A DNA stretch of 64,000 nucleotides from Adineta vaga (GCA_021613535.1 CP075497.1:10354001-10418000), one strand, 5' to 3'. Counted from the stretch's first letter, positions 35,897-49,160 are shown. The notes: generated by a model from the sequence alone, not told the origin. Numbers and translations: made by a program.

Positions 35897-38800
35897 ATGA
35901 CATATATTAATCTTATTGTGATATTTTATTGTACATTGTTCATCAATGCCAATGTTGTGCTTGAACAAACACAAGAAACAGAAAGTCTTACTACATTCTC
36001 ACAAATTTCAACAGCAACAACAATAATCCCATCCAAAAAGATCAATTCATCGAAATGTATCGAAGATGAATGTAATACACGTTTATCTGCCAATATCGAA
36101 GTTCATAGTTATGAATTAGAATACATTTATAAGAATTCTACTCAAACAATCGTTCAAGGACATGTAACGATTAATTTTACATTAAAAGAACCTATTAAAC
36201 AACTTATTTATCATGCGAAAAGATTTATTGAACTCGAAGAACCTTTACTTTATGAAGATGGTATTCATCGTTTAGTTTCAATGCGAACATATCCATCCAA
36301 TGATTTCATAAGTTTACGTTTAGCAACAAGAAATTCATCATTTGCTTCGAATCATTATGTTTTAAAACAAGGATTTTTGGTTAGTTTAGTTGATGGTAAT
36401 ATTGGGTTCTATCAAAGTTTATATAAAAATATCAATGGAACGACAGGGTAAAGAAATATCTTATAAAAAACAGATGAAAATTGAGAGATGATTTATTTAG
36501 AAAGTTATTAGCTTCGAAATTTCAACCAACTGATGCTCGAAAAGCTTTTCCATGTTTCGATGAACCACAATTAAAAGCAATTTTTAGAATTACAATTATT
36601 CATCCAATTGATACAATTGCTATTGCAAATTTTCCTAGTGTATGTTGATATAGAAATGAAATTCACGAATAAATTCTTGATTGATTTCAATAGATTGAAG
36701 AAACAATTGAAAATGATCTACGTCGAACAAAATTTGCTGATACATTTCCTATGAGTACTTATCTAGCCGCTTGGGCTATTCTTCCGAATACGTATGGAAA
36801 ATTAGCTAGTACCAATAATGAACCAGAAGTATATTTGAATAGGATCTGAGAAATATTGTGATATATAAATATGTTTGTTCTAGATTATTGTATGGGCTCG
36901 TCCGGAACCGACAGAAAAAGGTCATACAGATTTAGCACTGGAAATAGCACTTAATTGTGTTTCATATTTTACGGATTATTTTAATACATCAGAACCTGTT
37001 ACTCCTAAAATAGGTAAGTAGATTCTATTTAGAATTTTATATTATGTTAGAATTACCTTTCTCATAGATCTTTTGGCTGTTCCTGATTTTGCATCAGGTG
37101 CGATGGAAAATTGGGGTTTAGTCTCATTTCGTGAAGATCGTATTATGTTCGATGAAAAAACTACATCTATCCTTCAAAAACAACAATTAGGTGAAACAAT
37201 GGCACATGAAATTGCTCATTTTTGTAAGTTTATTTTCGATATATAAACAATGAATTCAGCAAAATCTATATAGGGTTTGGTAATTATGTAACTTGTAAAT
37301 GGTGGGATGATTTATGGTTAAATGAAGCAATGGCTACATGGCTTTCTTACAAACCATTCACTGCTAAATATCCAGATTGGGATATGGTAACGTCATTCGA
37401 GAGAACTCCTGATTGATAAAATATCTCTTTTCTTCGTCAAGGAATTACAAGTATTAACTGAAGAAATCATACCTGTTATGTGGGATGATGCTAAACCATC
37501 ATCACATGCAATCGTTGTTCGAAATGTTACGAGTTCTTCTGAAATAACAAGTTTATTCGATTCGATAACTTATTCGAAAGGTGCAAGTGTTCTACGTATG
37601 TTAGAGAAAATCGTTGGTTCAGATACATTTCGTGATGGTTTACGTGATTATTTGAATTCAAATGCATTTAATGTTGGTGATCCAACAATATTTTATAATA
37701 AATTATTTAAGAATATCAGTGGAGAAGAATTTATGAAGAATTGGCTTGAAGAATCGAATTTTCCAATTTTAAATGTACATTTACATGTTAATGATAGTGG
37801 AACATATGTTACATTTAATCAATCACGATTTATTATTTCGAATGCATTAGATTCATCGAATTTAACAAGTGATTATCGATGGAAAATTAATATTCAATGT
37901 ATTTTAGATGATAATAATACGATTGAATTTATTCTTGAAACAGAAGAACAAATTCAATATTTACCTGGAAGATATCATACTTGGATTAAATGTAATCGTG
38001 ATTTTCAAGGTTTTTATGTCACAAATTATTTATCCGATAATGTAACATCATCGATTTGGCAGCGTTTGTCTCAGGTCATCATATCTGAACCAACTGTAAA
38101 TAATCCTATAAGAAAATTCTCTTGAATTGTTGTTCATTTTGATTTGCTTTATTTTTAGTTCTTTTCTGATGAAGATAAAGTGAATCTAATTCAAGATACA
38201 TTTCTACTTGCTTATAAAGGTGTAATTGATTATATCGAACCATTACGTATTATTCAATCATTAGTTAAAATCAATAGTAAACAATTTGTTATTTGGCGTA
38301 CATTACAATGGCATTGGGAAGTTTTGACTGATTTAATTGAACATCTACCAAATCTTTGGTCAAAATTTAAAGTTCGATTTAAAAAATAGAACTGGTTTTT
38401 TTCTCCTAATCTCAATCTTTTCTTTTTCTCTTTGTTCAAATAGAATTTTGCAATTCAACAAATTCTATCAACTGAATCAACAATTGATGATATGTTCGAA
38501 ACAAATTCAACTGATGATCACAATCTAAGGTATTTCGAAGAAGTCGAAATTCATTTTGAATGAAAAAATATGAATTCTTTGAATAGATTACTGCGAGGTG
38601 TAAGATTTTCATTTCTCTGTCGAATGGATTATAAAAATGCGATTAAACGTTCAAATGAATTATTTAAATCTATTCCAATCGAATATTTTAATGGTAGTCA
38701 AATTGAAACTAAGTAAAATCGATTATCTCATTCGATTTTTTTTCATAAACTTTTCTTTTATTTCAGTATTAGTGCAGATTTCTTATCAACAGTTTATATT

Positions 38801-39419
38801 TGTCATTTGAGTAATGATGAAAATGAAAGTGATTGGGAAATGATGTATAATTATTATAAAATTGCAATATCACCACAAGAACAAACACGTGCTTTAGTAG
38901 CAATTAGTTCAACAGAAAATCGAGATCGATTGAATCGTTTATTGGAAGATGGAATGAAAACTGGTCCGAATGCAATTAAACGACAAGATTTCTTTTCTAT
39001 GATTGCATACATGAGTCGTAATCCAACGGGAAGAGATGTCGCATGGACATTTTATAAGAAAAATTATCAAAAACTTGTTAATATGTAGGTTATATTAAAC
39101 TGAATGAAATTTCTATCTACCTTGTTTTATTTAGTTTCACACTTGAAAGTCGTCGATTAGGTACAGTCATTGGTTCGATTGCACGTTCATTCGAAAAAGA
39201 ATCATATCTGAATGAAGTGAGATTTTTTAGTTGAATAAATATTTAGTTTTCGAAGATTTGTTTTTCTAGATGAATGAACTATTTGCTTTGTATCCAAATG
39301 CTGGTGCGGGTACAACATCACGTAAACAAGCAGTTGATCAAGTAAATATGAATATTGAATGGATAAAATCACGAGAAGAAAATCTAATTCATGCATTTGA
39401 AACCATTTTACAAGAATAA
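35897..39419 (+). CDS. M1-family aminopeptidase (aminopeptidase N-like), catalytically intact
   Basis: About 13 exons, roughly 900 residues. It starts with a signal peptide or signal anchor ([20 protein letters not shown]). M1 hallmarks: [19 protein letters not shown] followed by WGL (37097-37120), zinc motif HEIAH (37205-37219) and the third ligand in NEAMA (37321-37335), all correctly spaced; the catalytic tyrosine sits in [11 protein letters not shown]. The C-terminal ERAP1-like domain runs to the end. It therefore should remove N-terminal residues from peptides outside the cell or in the secretory pathway. It lacks the long Thr-rich stalk of copy 1. Exon order and the positions of several introns match copy 1, showing tandem duplication. 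AATAAA lies at 39499-39504. Confidence 0.92.
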
Positions 39420-39498
39420 TTATTTAGTTTCATTTTCTATTTCATAATTTTCATGATGTAGCGTTCATTTTTATCTTTTGTTTTAATAATTATTAGAG

Positions 39499-39504
39499 AA
39501 TAAA
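39499..39504 (+). terminator. Polyadenylation signal AATAAA (M1 copy 2)
   Basis: AATAAA 80 bases after the stop codon at 39419, in the short gap before the convergent orphan gene. Confidence 0.45.
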
Positions 39505-39538
39505 TAACAAACGAGGAAATGTTTTTCGTAATATTCTA

Positions 39539-40378
39539 TTAAAATTTCATACATAAAAGATGAAATGGTATGAAAATCAACAATCTATATGATAAAACTG
39601 CGATCGACGAAGCAGATGGTGTTGACGAAGAACAAGTTTTGTTTGTATCTAAACCCGAGATATTGAATGATGAAATCATTGAACTATTTTGCATTTTGTT
39701 GTAGACAGTCTCCGTGAAGCTATCGTTATCGCAATGCTCAGTATTGCATCGAAAAGTCAATTTTCTAGTTGTACCATTTTTATTCGACGAATAAAATTCT
39801 TGGATATTTAATAAATAATCAAATTTTGTTTCGTTGATACATGAGGGCTTTGTCGAGTTATCAATCAGAAGTCGAGTAGAATTATCTTCAATGAAAAACT
39901 TTTCACAAAATTGATTACTTGCACAAGTTAAATTAGGCGCGCAATTGAAAGTAGAATTAACTGCATTGTTAAAAATACTGTCAATTGTATAATTCGCAGT
40001 CGATTCATCGAGTATGAATAATTTATTTGGAAATAATCGATTAAGAAAATTAGTATCGCATCCATTTTTCGCACATGAATATCGAAGTATTGAAGATACG
40101 GTTGCATTGATCGTAAGAACAGTTTCAGTACGAAGAAAATCACTGTCGGTACATTTTTCTATTCCGAGACGTCCTGTAGCAATGTTTTCATTCTGATCTA
40201 TTCTCATGAATACCGAACATTGCGAAGAAGTTGTATTGATCTTTGGACATCCATTCCATGATCTACTTTGGTTCATTGGAATTCCAATGAAAGCACATGA
40301 TTGTGTACAAAGGAATGATTCCGTTAGAGTTACTGTCTCTAGTAGAAATAATAAACAACAAATTTGACCAAAATTCAT
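39539..40378 (-). CDS. Cysteine-rich secreted/GPI-anchored-type orphan protein
   Basis: A single-exon 279-codon gene. It begins with a signal peptide (MNFGQICCLLFLLETVTLTES) and ends with a Ser/Ala-rich segment and a hydrophobic tail (AVLSYRLLIFIPFHLLC), the layout of a GPI-anchored surface protein. Between them are about 20 cysteines, including pairs such as CNTEHC, and more than ten Asn-x-Ser/Thr sites. No family was recognised. Spacing is loosely reminiscent of two Ly6/uPAR-like or PSI-like units, but I would not assign either. It is convergent with the intact M1 aminopeptidase and, unlike its neighbours, lacks introns. Confidence 0.75.
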   Translation of the reverse strand: MNFGQICCLLFLLETVTLTESFLCTQSCAFIGIPMNQSRSWNGCPKINTTSSQCSVFMRIDQNENIATGRLGIEKCTDSDFLRTETVLTINATVSSILRYSCAKNGCDTNFLNRLFPNKLFILDESTANYTIDSIFNNAVNSTFNCAPNLTCASNQFCEKFFIEDNSTRLLIDNSTKPSCINETKFDYLLNIQEFYSSNKNGTTRKLTFRCNTEHCDNDSFTETVYNKMQNSSMISSFNISGLDTNKTCSSSTPSASSIAVLSYRLLIFIPFHLLCMKF

Positions 40379-41280
40379 ATTATTGCCTTCTTTTCTGTTG
40401 TGTTCTTTGCTCTCGCGTAAATATTACTTAGAAAGTGAAGATAACGAAATCGATAAGAAACTTTTGATCGTATACGAAGATAATATTATAAAATTTCTTT
40501 CATTGACATCATGTCTCCGTAGTGACATTTTATTTGAAAAGCTTTATTTATTACTAGAATGAAGTTATTATATTACAATAGCTAAATTGATAAAAAGAAT
40601 ACGTTGATTCACTAGTGGTGAATCACTATCAACATATCCTATCCTTTTCGAATGTATTTTTGTTATCTTGTTAAAAATAAACAGAAAGCCAATCAAGTCA
40701 CTATATTTGTATTATTGTATATAAAGAGTAAGAGAAAAAAATAATATCTTGTAGAAAGCAAGTTAATCATTTGTTCGTCGGCGTTTTTTTTCTTCAGTTT
40801 TATTATTTCTGTGGACAATTTGATTCAACTTAATGGAGAAAATCTCGTACGATTTTCATTTATTATCGATGAGTTTGATGGTATCACTTAATTCAATTAA
40901 TTATCATATACTAATCTTATTTTAATGACTTCACTTCATATCGATAGTAAATAAAATAAAACTCCTTCGAATTCGAAAAACAAAACACAAGGACAAGATA
41001 TAGATGAAATGAATGCATCGTATCATATAGTTTAACATCCAATAACTATTCAGCAGTTGATCTCATTAGAAATTCCATTTTACACGCCATCTATTCGTTT
41101 TGCTATTGAGTGTAGCGCTGAATTCTGATTCGGACAATTTCGATAAAACGGTCATTTACAGTAAAGATTGTTCATTGGATATTGATATTTTTTTTTGTTG
41201 TTGTCACTTATTCATTTTCTTTTTCTACATCTTTCCCGCCGACATAAGTTGTCTATTCATTTGAAAGTATTTCTTTTATC
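40379..41280. other. Divergent intergenic region (orphan gene and IDE)
   Basis: About 900 AT-rich bases between divergent starts. A small perfect palindrome (GATTCAC, five-base loop, GTGAATC) lies near 40606-40624. Unlike the next genes downstream, IDE has no polypyrimidine-AG site directly before its ATG. No gene was seen. Confidence 0.45.
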
Positions 41281-44200
41281 ATGGCTATCGAATCTGAAAA
41301 ACAAGTTTCACCATCAGACTCCATAATTGTTCGTACTGTTGATAATATTAAAAAAAGTGATAGTGACTCATGGAATTACCGTGGGCTGGAACTTTCAAAT
41401 GAGATGCTTGTTGTACTAATAAGTCATCCAAAGATTGATAAAGCTGCTGCTGCACTTGATGTTTCAATTGGTAGTTTAGCAGATCCAAGAGATGTTCCTG
41501 GCATTGCTCATTTCCTTGAACATATGTTATTCATGGGTAGTTCAAAAGTAAATCGAGTTTTACTTGTATTTGTTCGTATATAAAACTTTATACGCTTTTA
41601 GTATCCAGGTGAAAATGAATATTCTAAATTAGTCGAAGGTAATGGTGGTTATTCTAATGCTTTCACAAGTGGTGATCATACAAATTATTATTTTGATATT
41701 AATCCAAGTTTATTACCCGATGCCCTTGATGTGTATGTTGAATTAGGATTTTTTTTGTTGTGCCTTTGTAAATTTATTGATTGATTTTAGTTTTGCTCAA
41801 TTTTTCATTTCACCATTATTTGCTGCATCATCAACAGATCGCGAATTAGAAGCAGTTAATTCTGAATATGAAGGAAATCTATCTAAAGATGTCTGGCGTA
41901 TATCTCAATTAGAAAAATCGACATCAGATCCTGCCCATCCTTATTCAGGTTTTGCGATTGGTAATACTGAATCATTAAGAACTACGCCTAAACAACGTGG
42001 TATTGATATTCGACAAGTTCTTTTGGATTTTCATAACGCTCAATATTCTTCCAATCGAATGAGTTTAGCTGTAGTTAGCAATCGTATGAACTTCATTTTT
42101 GTCTTTTATGAAAATTGAAAATTATTTTATAATTTAGAATCCTTGGATGAACTTCAATCACTTGTGATTAAAAGTTTTAAAGATGTACCAAATAAGAAAT
42201 TAGAAAAACCCAAATATGCGGCTGATCCATACGGAGAAACGAAACGAAAAGTTTGTCAAAGAAGTTTTTCTTTATAAATCATTTTCTGTCTTTCCTTTCG
42301 CAGACAATTCTCTATGTTGTTCCGGTCAAAGAACATCGTCATTTAACAATCAATTGGGTTATACCAGATCATAAAGATTTATATTATTGTAATGTAAGTA
42401 TCGAACAGTTCATCAATCTTCTTTTTAGTTTCATCTCTTGAAGTATATTTTGATTTTTTTCAGCCTGAATCATATCTATCGCATTTAATTGGACATGAAG
42501 GTGATGGATCATTATTATCCTATTTAAAAAAATTGGGTTTGGCTATTGAATTAGTTTCTGGCGAAAAAAATTCAGCGCCAGGATTTAATTTCTTTACTGT
42601 TGATATAGAATTAACCATTGAAGGATTAAGTAAATCATATTTGATGATTGTGAAATGAGAAAATCTGTTCTATTTTTCTAAAACAAAAATAGATCACTGG
42701 GAAAAAGTCATTTATATTGTTTATCAATATATAGCTATGTTACGAAAAGAAAGTCCAAAAGAATGGATTTTTGAGGAATGCAAAGTAAGATAATGATGAT
42801 GAATTGAATTGATCGAATTCATAGAACATTTTTGTTGATATTTAGAATTTAAATGCCATGCATTTTCAATTTCGTGAAAAGGAACGACCGGATGATTTTG
42901 TTTCAAACTTAGCTGGTCGCATGCGGGTAATCTTATATGATAATATCCTTTCGGTTTATCATATGATCAAAGATACTTTATTGTTCTTTTAGGATTATCC
43001 ATTAACTGAATGTCTTTCTGGAGATTATGAAATGCGTGAATTTCGTCCGGATTTGATCATTGAAGCTTTAAATGAATATTTAATTCCAAGTAAAATGAGG
43101 TAATATTGATTTTACATCTTTTTTTTCTATTCTTCATTCAAATTCAAAAAAATACTTTTTTCGGTAGAGTTTTTCTTGCAAGTAAAGAATTTGTATCCAT
43201 TGCTACGGAAAAAGAAAAATGGTTTGGTACACAATATAAACAAGAATATCTACCTGAAGAATTGATCAAAGCTTGTGAAACATGTGAACTTCTTCCTGAA
43301 CTTCATTTACCAACACCAAACGAATTCATTCCAACAGATTTTCATATATTTTCCAAAGAAGCTCATACAACACGACCGCAACTACCAACGAAAATTAAAG
43401 TAGAAAAACAAGAATATTTACTTGATAACATCAAACATTGCTTTCATTGTTCAAGGAAAATGAATTCTATCGACTTTACTATGCAGCAGATACATTTTAT
43501 AAACTACCAAAAGCTTACGTTTATTTCGAATTTCGAAAGTAATTATTTATTTATTTCTGATCTATACAAAAAAATCTTTTTTCTTTTGAAATTTAGTCCA
43601 TTGGGAAGTGTTGATCCATTACATTCCAATATGAATGCACTTTATGTCGAATTAGTTGAAGATTCTTTAACAGAATTTGTTTATCCAGCTCAACTTGGTG
43701 GATTACAATATGAATTATCTGCTTTAAACTATGGAATTCAAGTAAATCAACTTTTTCTTTTCTTGTTAATTGAGATAGATTTAATTAATTCTTTGTTTTA
43801 GTTAACTCTTCATGGATTTAATCATAAAATTAAACAATTATTAGAAACAATTATCGATCGAATGGTCAATCTTGTAGTTAAACCTCAACGATTTGAAATA
43901 ATGAAAGAAAAAGTAAATTAAATGATTTCGTCTATTGAATATAAACGAATGTTCTACTCGATAGATTAAACGATCTTTACAAAACTTTCGTCGTGATGTT
44001 CCATATCAAATGGCACATTATGGTGTAACTTATTTAACAGCTGAACATCAATGGAATAAAGATGAATTACTTAGTTGTATCGATGGTAAATCTTTAAATA
44101 CATTCTATTCATCGTAAAATATTCATTCGTTCATTCTTTTACAGGTATTACAGTACAAGATATAGAAGCGTTTATACCACGAGTATTAACAAGATTTTTC

Positions 44201-45530
44201 ATCGATTCATTAATGTATGGAAATCTAACTAAAGAGGTAAGAAGCATATTGTAAAGAATACGAATGTCGAAGACAATTTTGTAATTTTTAGCATGCATTC
44301 GAATATATAACAATAATTGAAGATAAGTTTCATGCAAAACATTTCTATCAACCTTTATTTCCAAGCATGTGGTTTAATCAACGTGAATTAACATTACCGG
44401 ACGGTTTGTTTTCTATTTACTTCTCGTTTTTCTAACAACTTGTTTTCGTCATTAGGTTGCAATTATGCATATACAATGTTAAATGATGCTCATAAGTTAC
44501 ATGCAATTGAAATCTATCTTCAATGTTTCCAACAAACATTGGAAAATAATGCTTTATTAGAATTATTTTGTCATTTAGTTGATGAACGTTGTTTTGATCA
44601 ATTACGAACAAAAGAGCAATTAGGTTATATAGTTAGTTCAGGTGCACGTCGCTCACGTGGTGTACAAGGTTTTCGAGTTATTGTACAATCAGCAAGGAAA
44701 TTGGATCATGTTAATCAACGTATTGAATTATTTATTGATTCATTAAGAGTATGTGAATAATTTCATAAGATATTTCATTATATATATATAAACTTATTTG
44801 AAATAGGATTATATTGCACAAATACCAGATGAACTGTTTATAAAACAACGAGAAGGTTATATGGTTAAAAAAGTTGAAATTCCAAAAAAAATGCATAGTC
44901 AAGCAAATAAATTCTGGAGTGAAATAACTAATCATCAATTTTGTTTCGATCGACGTAATTTCAATTATTATAAATCTCTTATGATTTTCAATATTTTCTT
45001 CTCTTTTCTAGCTCAACTTGAAGTTGGAATAATTAAATCTATCGAACAGAATGATTTACTTCGTTTCTATGATCATTATATTTCAGCATGTTCTACTCAT
45101 CGTCGAAAATTATCTGTTCATGTTAATCCATCGCCACTAGCACTTCATGTTCCCAATGATCAAACAGCTAAAGAAAAACATCAAGATGAATTAACTGCGG
45201 CTACCGATGAAGATTTACCTTCAACAACTGAACAAGAAAATACGGAAAAAGTGACGACAGAAATCGTTAATGAATCAGTTAAATTAACAGAACAACCATC
45301 GATTGTTGATACAGTAACTCATACAGATTCAAAGGAACAAGTTATACCGGAAAAAGAACTCAAATTAACACCAGTAAATTTCGTTTTCTTCTTTGTTTCT
45401 AACTTTGTTTTTCGAATTTTTCTAGACGGATTGGATTGATAATGTTCATATATGGAAAAGTAAACTGCCATGTTATCCGCTTGCCCAATTCTACGAAAAA
45501 ATTGATGTACCTGTTCTGTGTAAATTATAA
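41281..45530 (+). CDS. IDE: Insulin-degrading enzyme (insulysin, M16A zinc peptidase)
   Basis: About 17 exons, roughly 1,050 residues. This M16 family degrades insulin, amyloid and other small peptides, mainly in the cytosol. The inverted zinc motif HFLEH is at 41509-41523 and the downstream glutamate lies in ELEAVNSEYEGN. Also seen: GHEGDGSLLSYLK, PLFPSMWFNQRELTLP and the C-terminal DERCFDQLRTKEQLGYIV. A 56-base intron (43400-43455) is needed to reach the YKLPKAYVYFEF exon. The end differs from other IDEs: after RRKLSVHV comes a Thr/Glu/Asp-rich linker of about 80 residues (about 45130-45375) before the last exon (TDWIDNVHIWKSKLPCYPLA). First gene of the tight same-strand run. Confidence 0.94.
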
Positions 45531-45609
45531 ACAGAAATCTTTCATTTATATCATTTTTCTTTTTAATAACTTGCATTGTCCTTCAATATTCATTTAATCG
45601 AAAAAAAAC

Positions 45610-45622
45610 GACTTTTTTTCAG
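45610..45622 (+). promoter_or_regulatory. Candidate trans-splice acceptor upstream of PSMB1
   Basis: A T-run followed by CAG, 46 bases before the PSMB1 ATG and 92 bases after the IDE stop, with no coding exon available upstream to cis-splice. Confidence 0.35.
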
Positions 45623-45667
45623 ATAAACAGGCTTTCTTTCTTTCTTTTCTATCTTATCTAAAAAAAA

Positions 45668-46548
45668 ATGGTTAAAGAACACGGTTGGTATCCATATGAA
45701 TTTCAATCTGGGTAAGTACAGTAACTTTGAATTCTATTTTAAATGAGTTTATTTCGATGTTTTTAGTACAACAGTTGCAGTTGCAGGTGACGATTATGTT
45801 GTTGTTGCAAGTGATACTCGTTTAACGGAAAACTATGCTATTTTATCTCGTACACATAGTAATGTGTATAAAATGTAAAGATTCAATGATAGAAAATCAT
45901 TCTTTTCCATGTTATGTATTCTTTTCTTTTCTAGGCATAACAATTCTTTACTTTTATCAACAGGTTTTCTTGGTGATGTTCTTACCTTGAAGAAAACACT
46001 TGAAGGTCGTATTAAAGTAAGTTTATTATAGAGAATTTACGATAAAATAAATGAATGACACTGTTTTAGACATATGAATATACACATAATAAACCAATAT
46101 CAACACCTGCTTTAGCTCAGATGATTTCAATTATGATGTATGGTCGTCGATTTTTTCCTTACTATACAAATACTGTTATCACTGGCTTGGATACTACTGG
46201 TAAAGGATGTATTTTTGCCTTTGATCCCGTTGGTTCAATGACTCAACAACTGTATGCCTGTGAAGGTAGTGCTATGCCACTTATTTTACCCATTCTTGAT
46301 GCTCATGTAAGTAATACAATTGATTATTTTTATTGAATTTTTCAATAATTTATTTATAGATTCTTGGTAAGAATACGACGCATCCAGGTCCAGTTAAACG
46401 AACGAAGGAAGAAACCGTTAAAATGATTAAAGATATTTATATGGCTGCTTGTGAACGTAATGTTGAACTTGGTGATGGTGTTGTTATTCATACATTAACA
46501 AAAGATAAAGGAATTGAAACTGATGTTCATTCATTACGTAAAGATTAG
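45668..46548 (+). CDS. PSMB1: 20S proteasome subunit beta type-1 (beta6)
   Basis: Five exons give about 220 residues. It is one of the non-catalytic beta subunits of the 20S core. Visible: PYEFQSGTTVAVAGDDYVVV, ASDTRLTENYAILSRT, GFLGDVLTL, the diagnostic YGRRFFPYYTNTVITGLD, FDPVGSM and the terminal SLRKD that ends vertebrate PSMB1. No N-terminal catalytic Thr processing site is apparent, as expected for beta6. The start ATG at 45668 gives a short leader (MVKEHGWYPYEFQSG). It begins 137 bases after the IDE stop. Confidence 0.95.
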
Positions 46549-46683
46549 AAGATTAACAAATGAACTAGACTTTATTTACGTTTATTGTTAAACAAAAGCG
46601 AATTTTCTTTTTTTTTCAGTTTCTTAAACAAGAACTTTAAACTATTAAAATCATCTTCTTCTTCTTCTGTTCTTCATTGATCG

Positions 46684-46694
46684 CTTTTTTTTAG
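46684..46694 (+). promoter_or_regulatory. Candidate trans-splice acceptor directly before the MCMBP start
   Basis: CTTTTTTTTAG ends two bases before the ATG at 46697. A second strong site (T-run then CAG) ends at 46619. The gap from the PSMB1 stop is only 148 bases, so a separate promoter would be cramped. Confidence 0.4.
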
Positions 46695-46696
46695 AT

Positions 46697-48977
46697 ATGC
46701 CTTTTATTGAAGATTGGATTACGCATCCGATGACAATCATCAATCGGTTGCATGGTAAAACTTCTCCAATCCCTTCGTTTTTCTTTACATAGAGCATTTT
46801 CTTTTAGAAAAATCACCTGAAACTTTCGAACAAAATGTACGAACTTATTTTCAAACAAATATTGATAATCCCGAATTCTATAAAGAAATTCCATCATTGA
46901 ATGATCGTGATGATGAACATCCGTTACCTTCTGGTTGTCTTGTACGTTATCGAGCAATGATTCAAGATATGGCTGATGATGAAATCTATTGTAGTAAGTG
47001 ATCAACGATGATTTTAGTTTTTATTTATTCTTTCATTCTAGCTCATTATAAAGTTCGTTCGAATGATCATCAACAAATTGAAATGGAAAAATCGGCGAAA
47101 TATACGGATTTATTTGTTTGTCCAGTAAAGAAAAACGTCTTACTTGATTTAATAGATTGTATATTAATATTCGTTTAGCCGGGTTATACTGTTATTGATC
47201 AAGAACCACCACGAGAAAAATTTAGTTCACGTCAATGTTTTTCATGTATCCCTGTTCCAAATGAAACAGAATGGGTAAAAGAAGCTTATCGAGCTCATTT
47301 TGGCGAAGAATTTACAATGCAAAAAAGGTATAAATTTATTGCAAATTGCTTTACTTTTGAAGAGAAGTTTTTGATCATTAGATCGATTGATAATTATGAT
47401 GATATTCAACAATTATTAGCACCACTTAAACGTTTGAAAACTACATCTATGGAAACAACTAATGAAACTAACGAAGCAACAGTGAAAACAGAAGCAGTAA
47501 AACCAATTTTAAAACCTGGATATATTGTTAAAGTAATAGAAATGGTTAAAAAATATGTTTTATATAGAAATCTTTCTCTTTCAAATAGGTATATGATACT
47601 ACAGATGATATTTTATTGAATACAATGGTTGAATTTATTGGAATTTATTATGATCATGGTGTAGTTAAAGCTGATAGTTTACAATCAGCGTAAGTTATCA
47701 CTCTAGAAGACAATATTTCCAAATGATTTGATGGTATGAACAAATTTTTAGTATTTTGCATTTTTTTATAGTAATGAAATGGATCAAGATCAATCTTTAC
47801 CTAGAAAAACGATTCATTGTATTCAATACAAGAAATTATCTCATATCAATCCACTTCTTCATCGTCAACCAACTTTCGAAAAAAATCAAAGTAATTTCAT
47901 TCGAATCTATCTCTCCTCTTATAATCTCAATTCTATTTTCATTGCAGTTACAATGGCTCGACAATCTATTCTTTCTTTATTCGAATCGATTTTTCCTAAT
48001 GATAAACTTCTTTGTGAATATTTATTATTACATCTCATTTCACGTACCTATGTTCGTCAACCATCATCAGCTTATGGTAAATTATCATTAAATATATCTC
48101 ATATATCAACTGAACAAATGAATACACTCCAACAATTACTTCAAACGATTTTATCACTTCATTCAATTCTTTCACTTACAGTTCAAACATTGAATACAAT
48201 GCAATTAATGCCAAATAAAAATGTCGGCAAAGACGATGACAATGACAATTTTTTAATGCAAACATCACTTCAATTACCATTTAATTCACATTTACTAATT
48301 GATGAAACTAAAATGGAATGTGGACAATTAACAACACTTGGTAAGTAATTAATAAACCATATTCGTTTTCGTAAAGAAATAAGTGTACATTAACTAGTCT
48401 TGAATCTTCATTCTTATGTAACGCTTTTCCTATTTTCAAAGGTCTTAACAATATCAAACTTCTTCAAGATATTATTCGTCAACAAACATTAAAATATGAA
48501 TTTCATGTCTATCAACTTGATTATGATTGTGATATTCGATGTTTAGTCATTTCATCAACGAAATCCATCTTACCATGTGATGTTTATGTTCGTTATCAAT
48601 CTCAAGAAGAAATCAATCAAATTACATTTCCAGATATATCCAAAGAAGAAATTAATAATATACGTCGATATTTTACTTATATTGGACAACAACTTGAACT
48701 TGATCAAACAATTAATGATATTTCGTCAGATATTAATACATATATTCAAGAAGATTTCGTTAATATGCGTAAACAAAAATTATTAACAAATCTCGATGAT
48801 TTTCATCTTTTACTTGTATTGGCTAGGTAAGAAATAATTGATAATTTGATTCATTCTCATTTTGTAATTGATTTTAGATTAGAAACTTTATCTCATGGTG
48901 AAAATATTTTAACAGAAACTCATTGGAATCAAGCAAAAAATCTTGAATTTACACGACGACAACGTATGAATGTCTAG
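46697..48977 (+). CDS. MCMBP: MCM complex-binding protein
   Basis: About ten exons, near 590 residues. MCMBP binds the MCM2-7 helicase in the nucleus, helping its assembly and its unloading after replication. Recognised by MPFIEDWITHPMTIINRL at the start, GCLVRYRAMIQDMADDEIYC, IPVPNETEWVKEAYRAHFG, KLSHINPLLHRQ, LLCEYLLLHLISRTYVR, LIDETKMECGQL and the closing DFHLLLVLARLE. The section after ETEWVKEAY is shorter than in vertebrates and acidic/Thr-rich. It follows PSMB1 by 148 bases and precedes WDR5 by 207 bases on the same strand. Confidence 0.93.
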
Positions 48978-49160
48978 TTCGTTCTTTCGTTATTATAATA
49001 GTATTATTTTTCTTTCGTTTGTAAATATATTAAAAAAAAAGAAGCTACTGTTGAATGATAGAATCAATCCATTTCTTCTTTTAATCATAAGATTCTTCTC
49101 AATGATGCATATTTATATCTGCTAATTAAAAACTACTCAGGAAATGAACATTTCGATATT

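Noticed and set aside
40606-40624. Small palindrome GATTCAC/GTGAATC
   Set aside because: Seven-base arms are common by chance in about 900 bases, and there is no supporting context.
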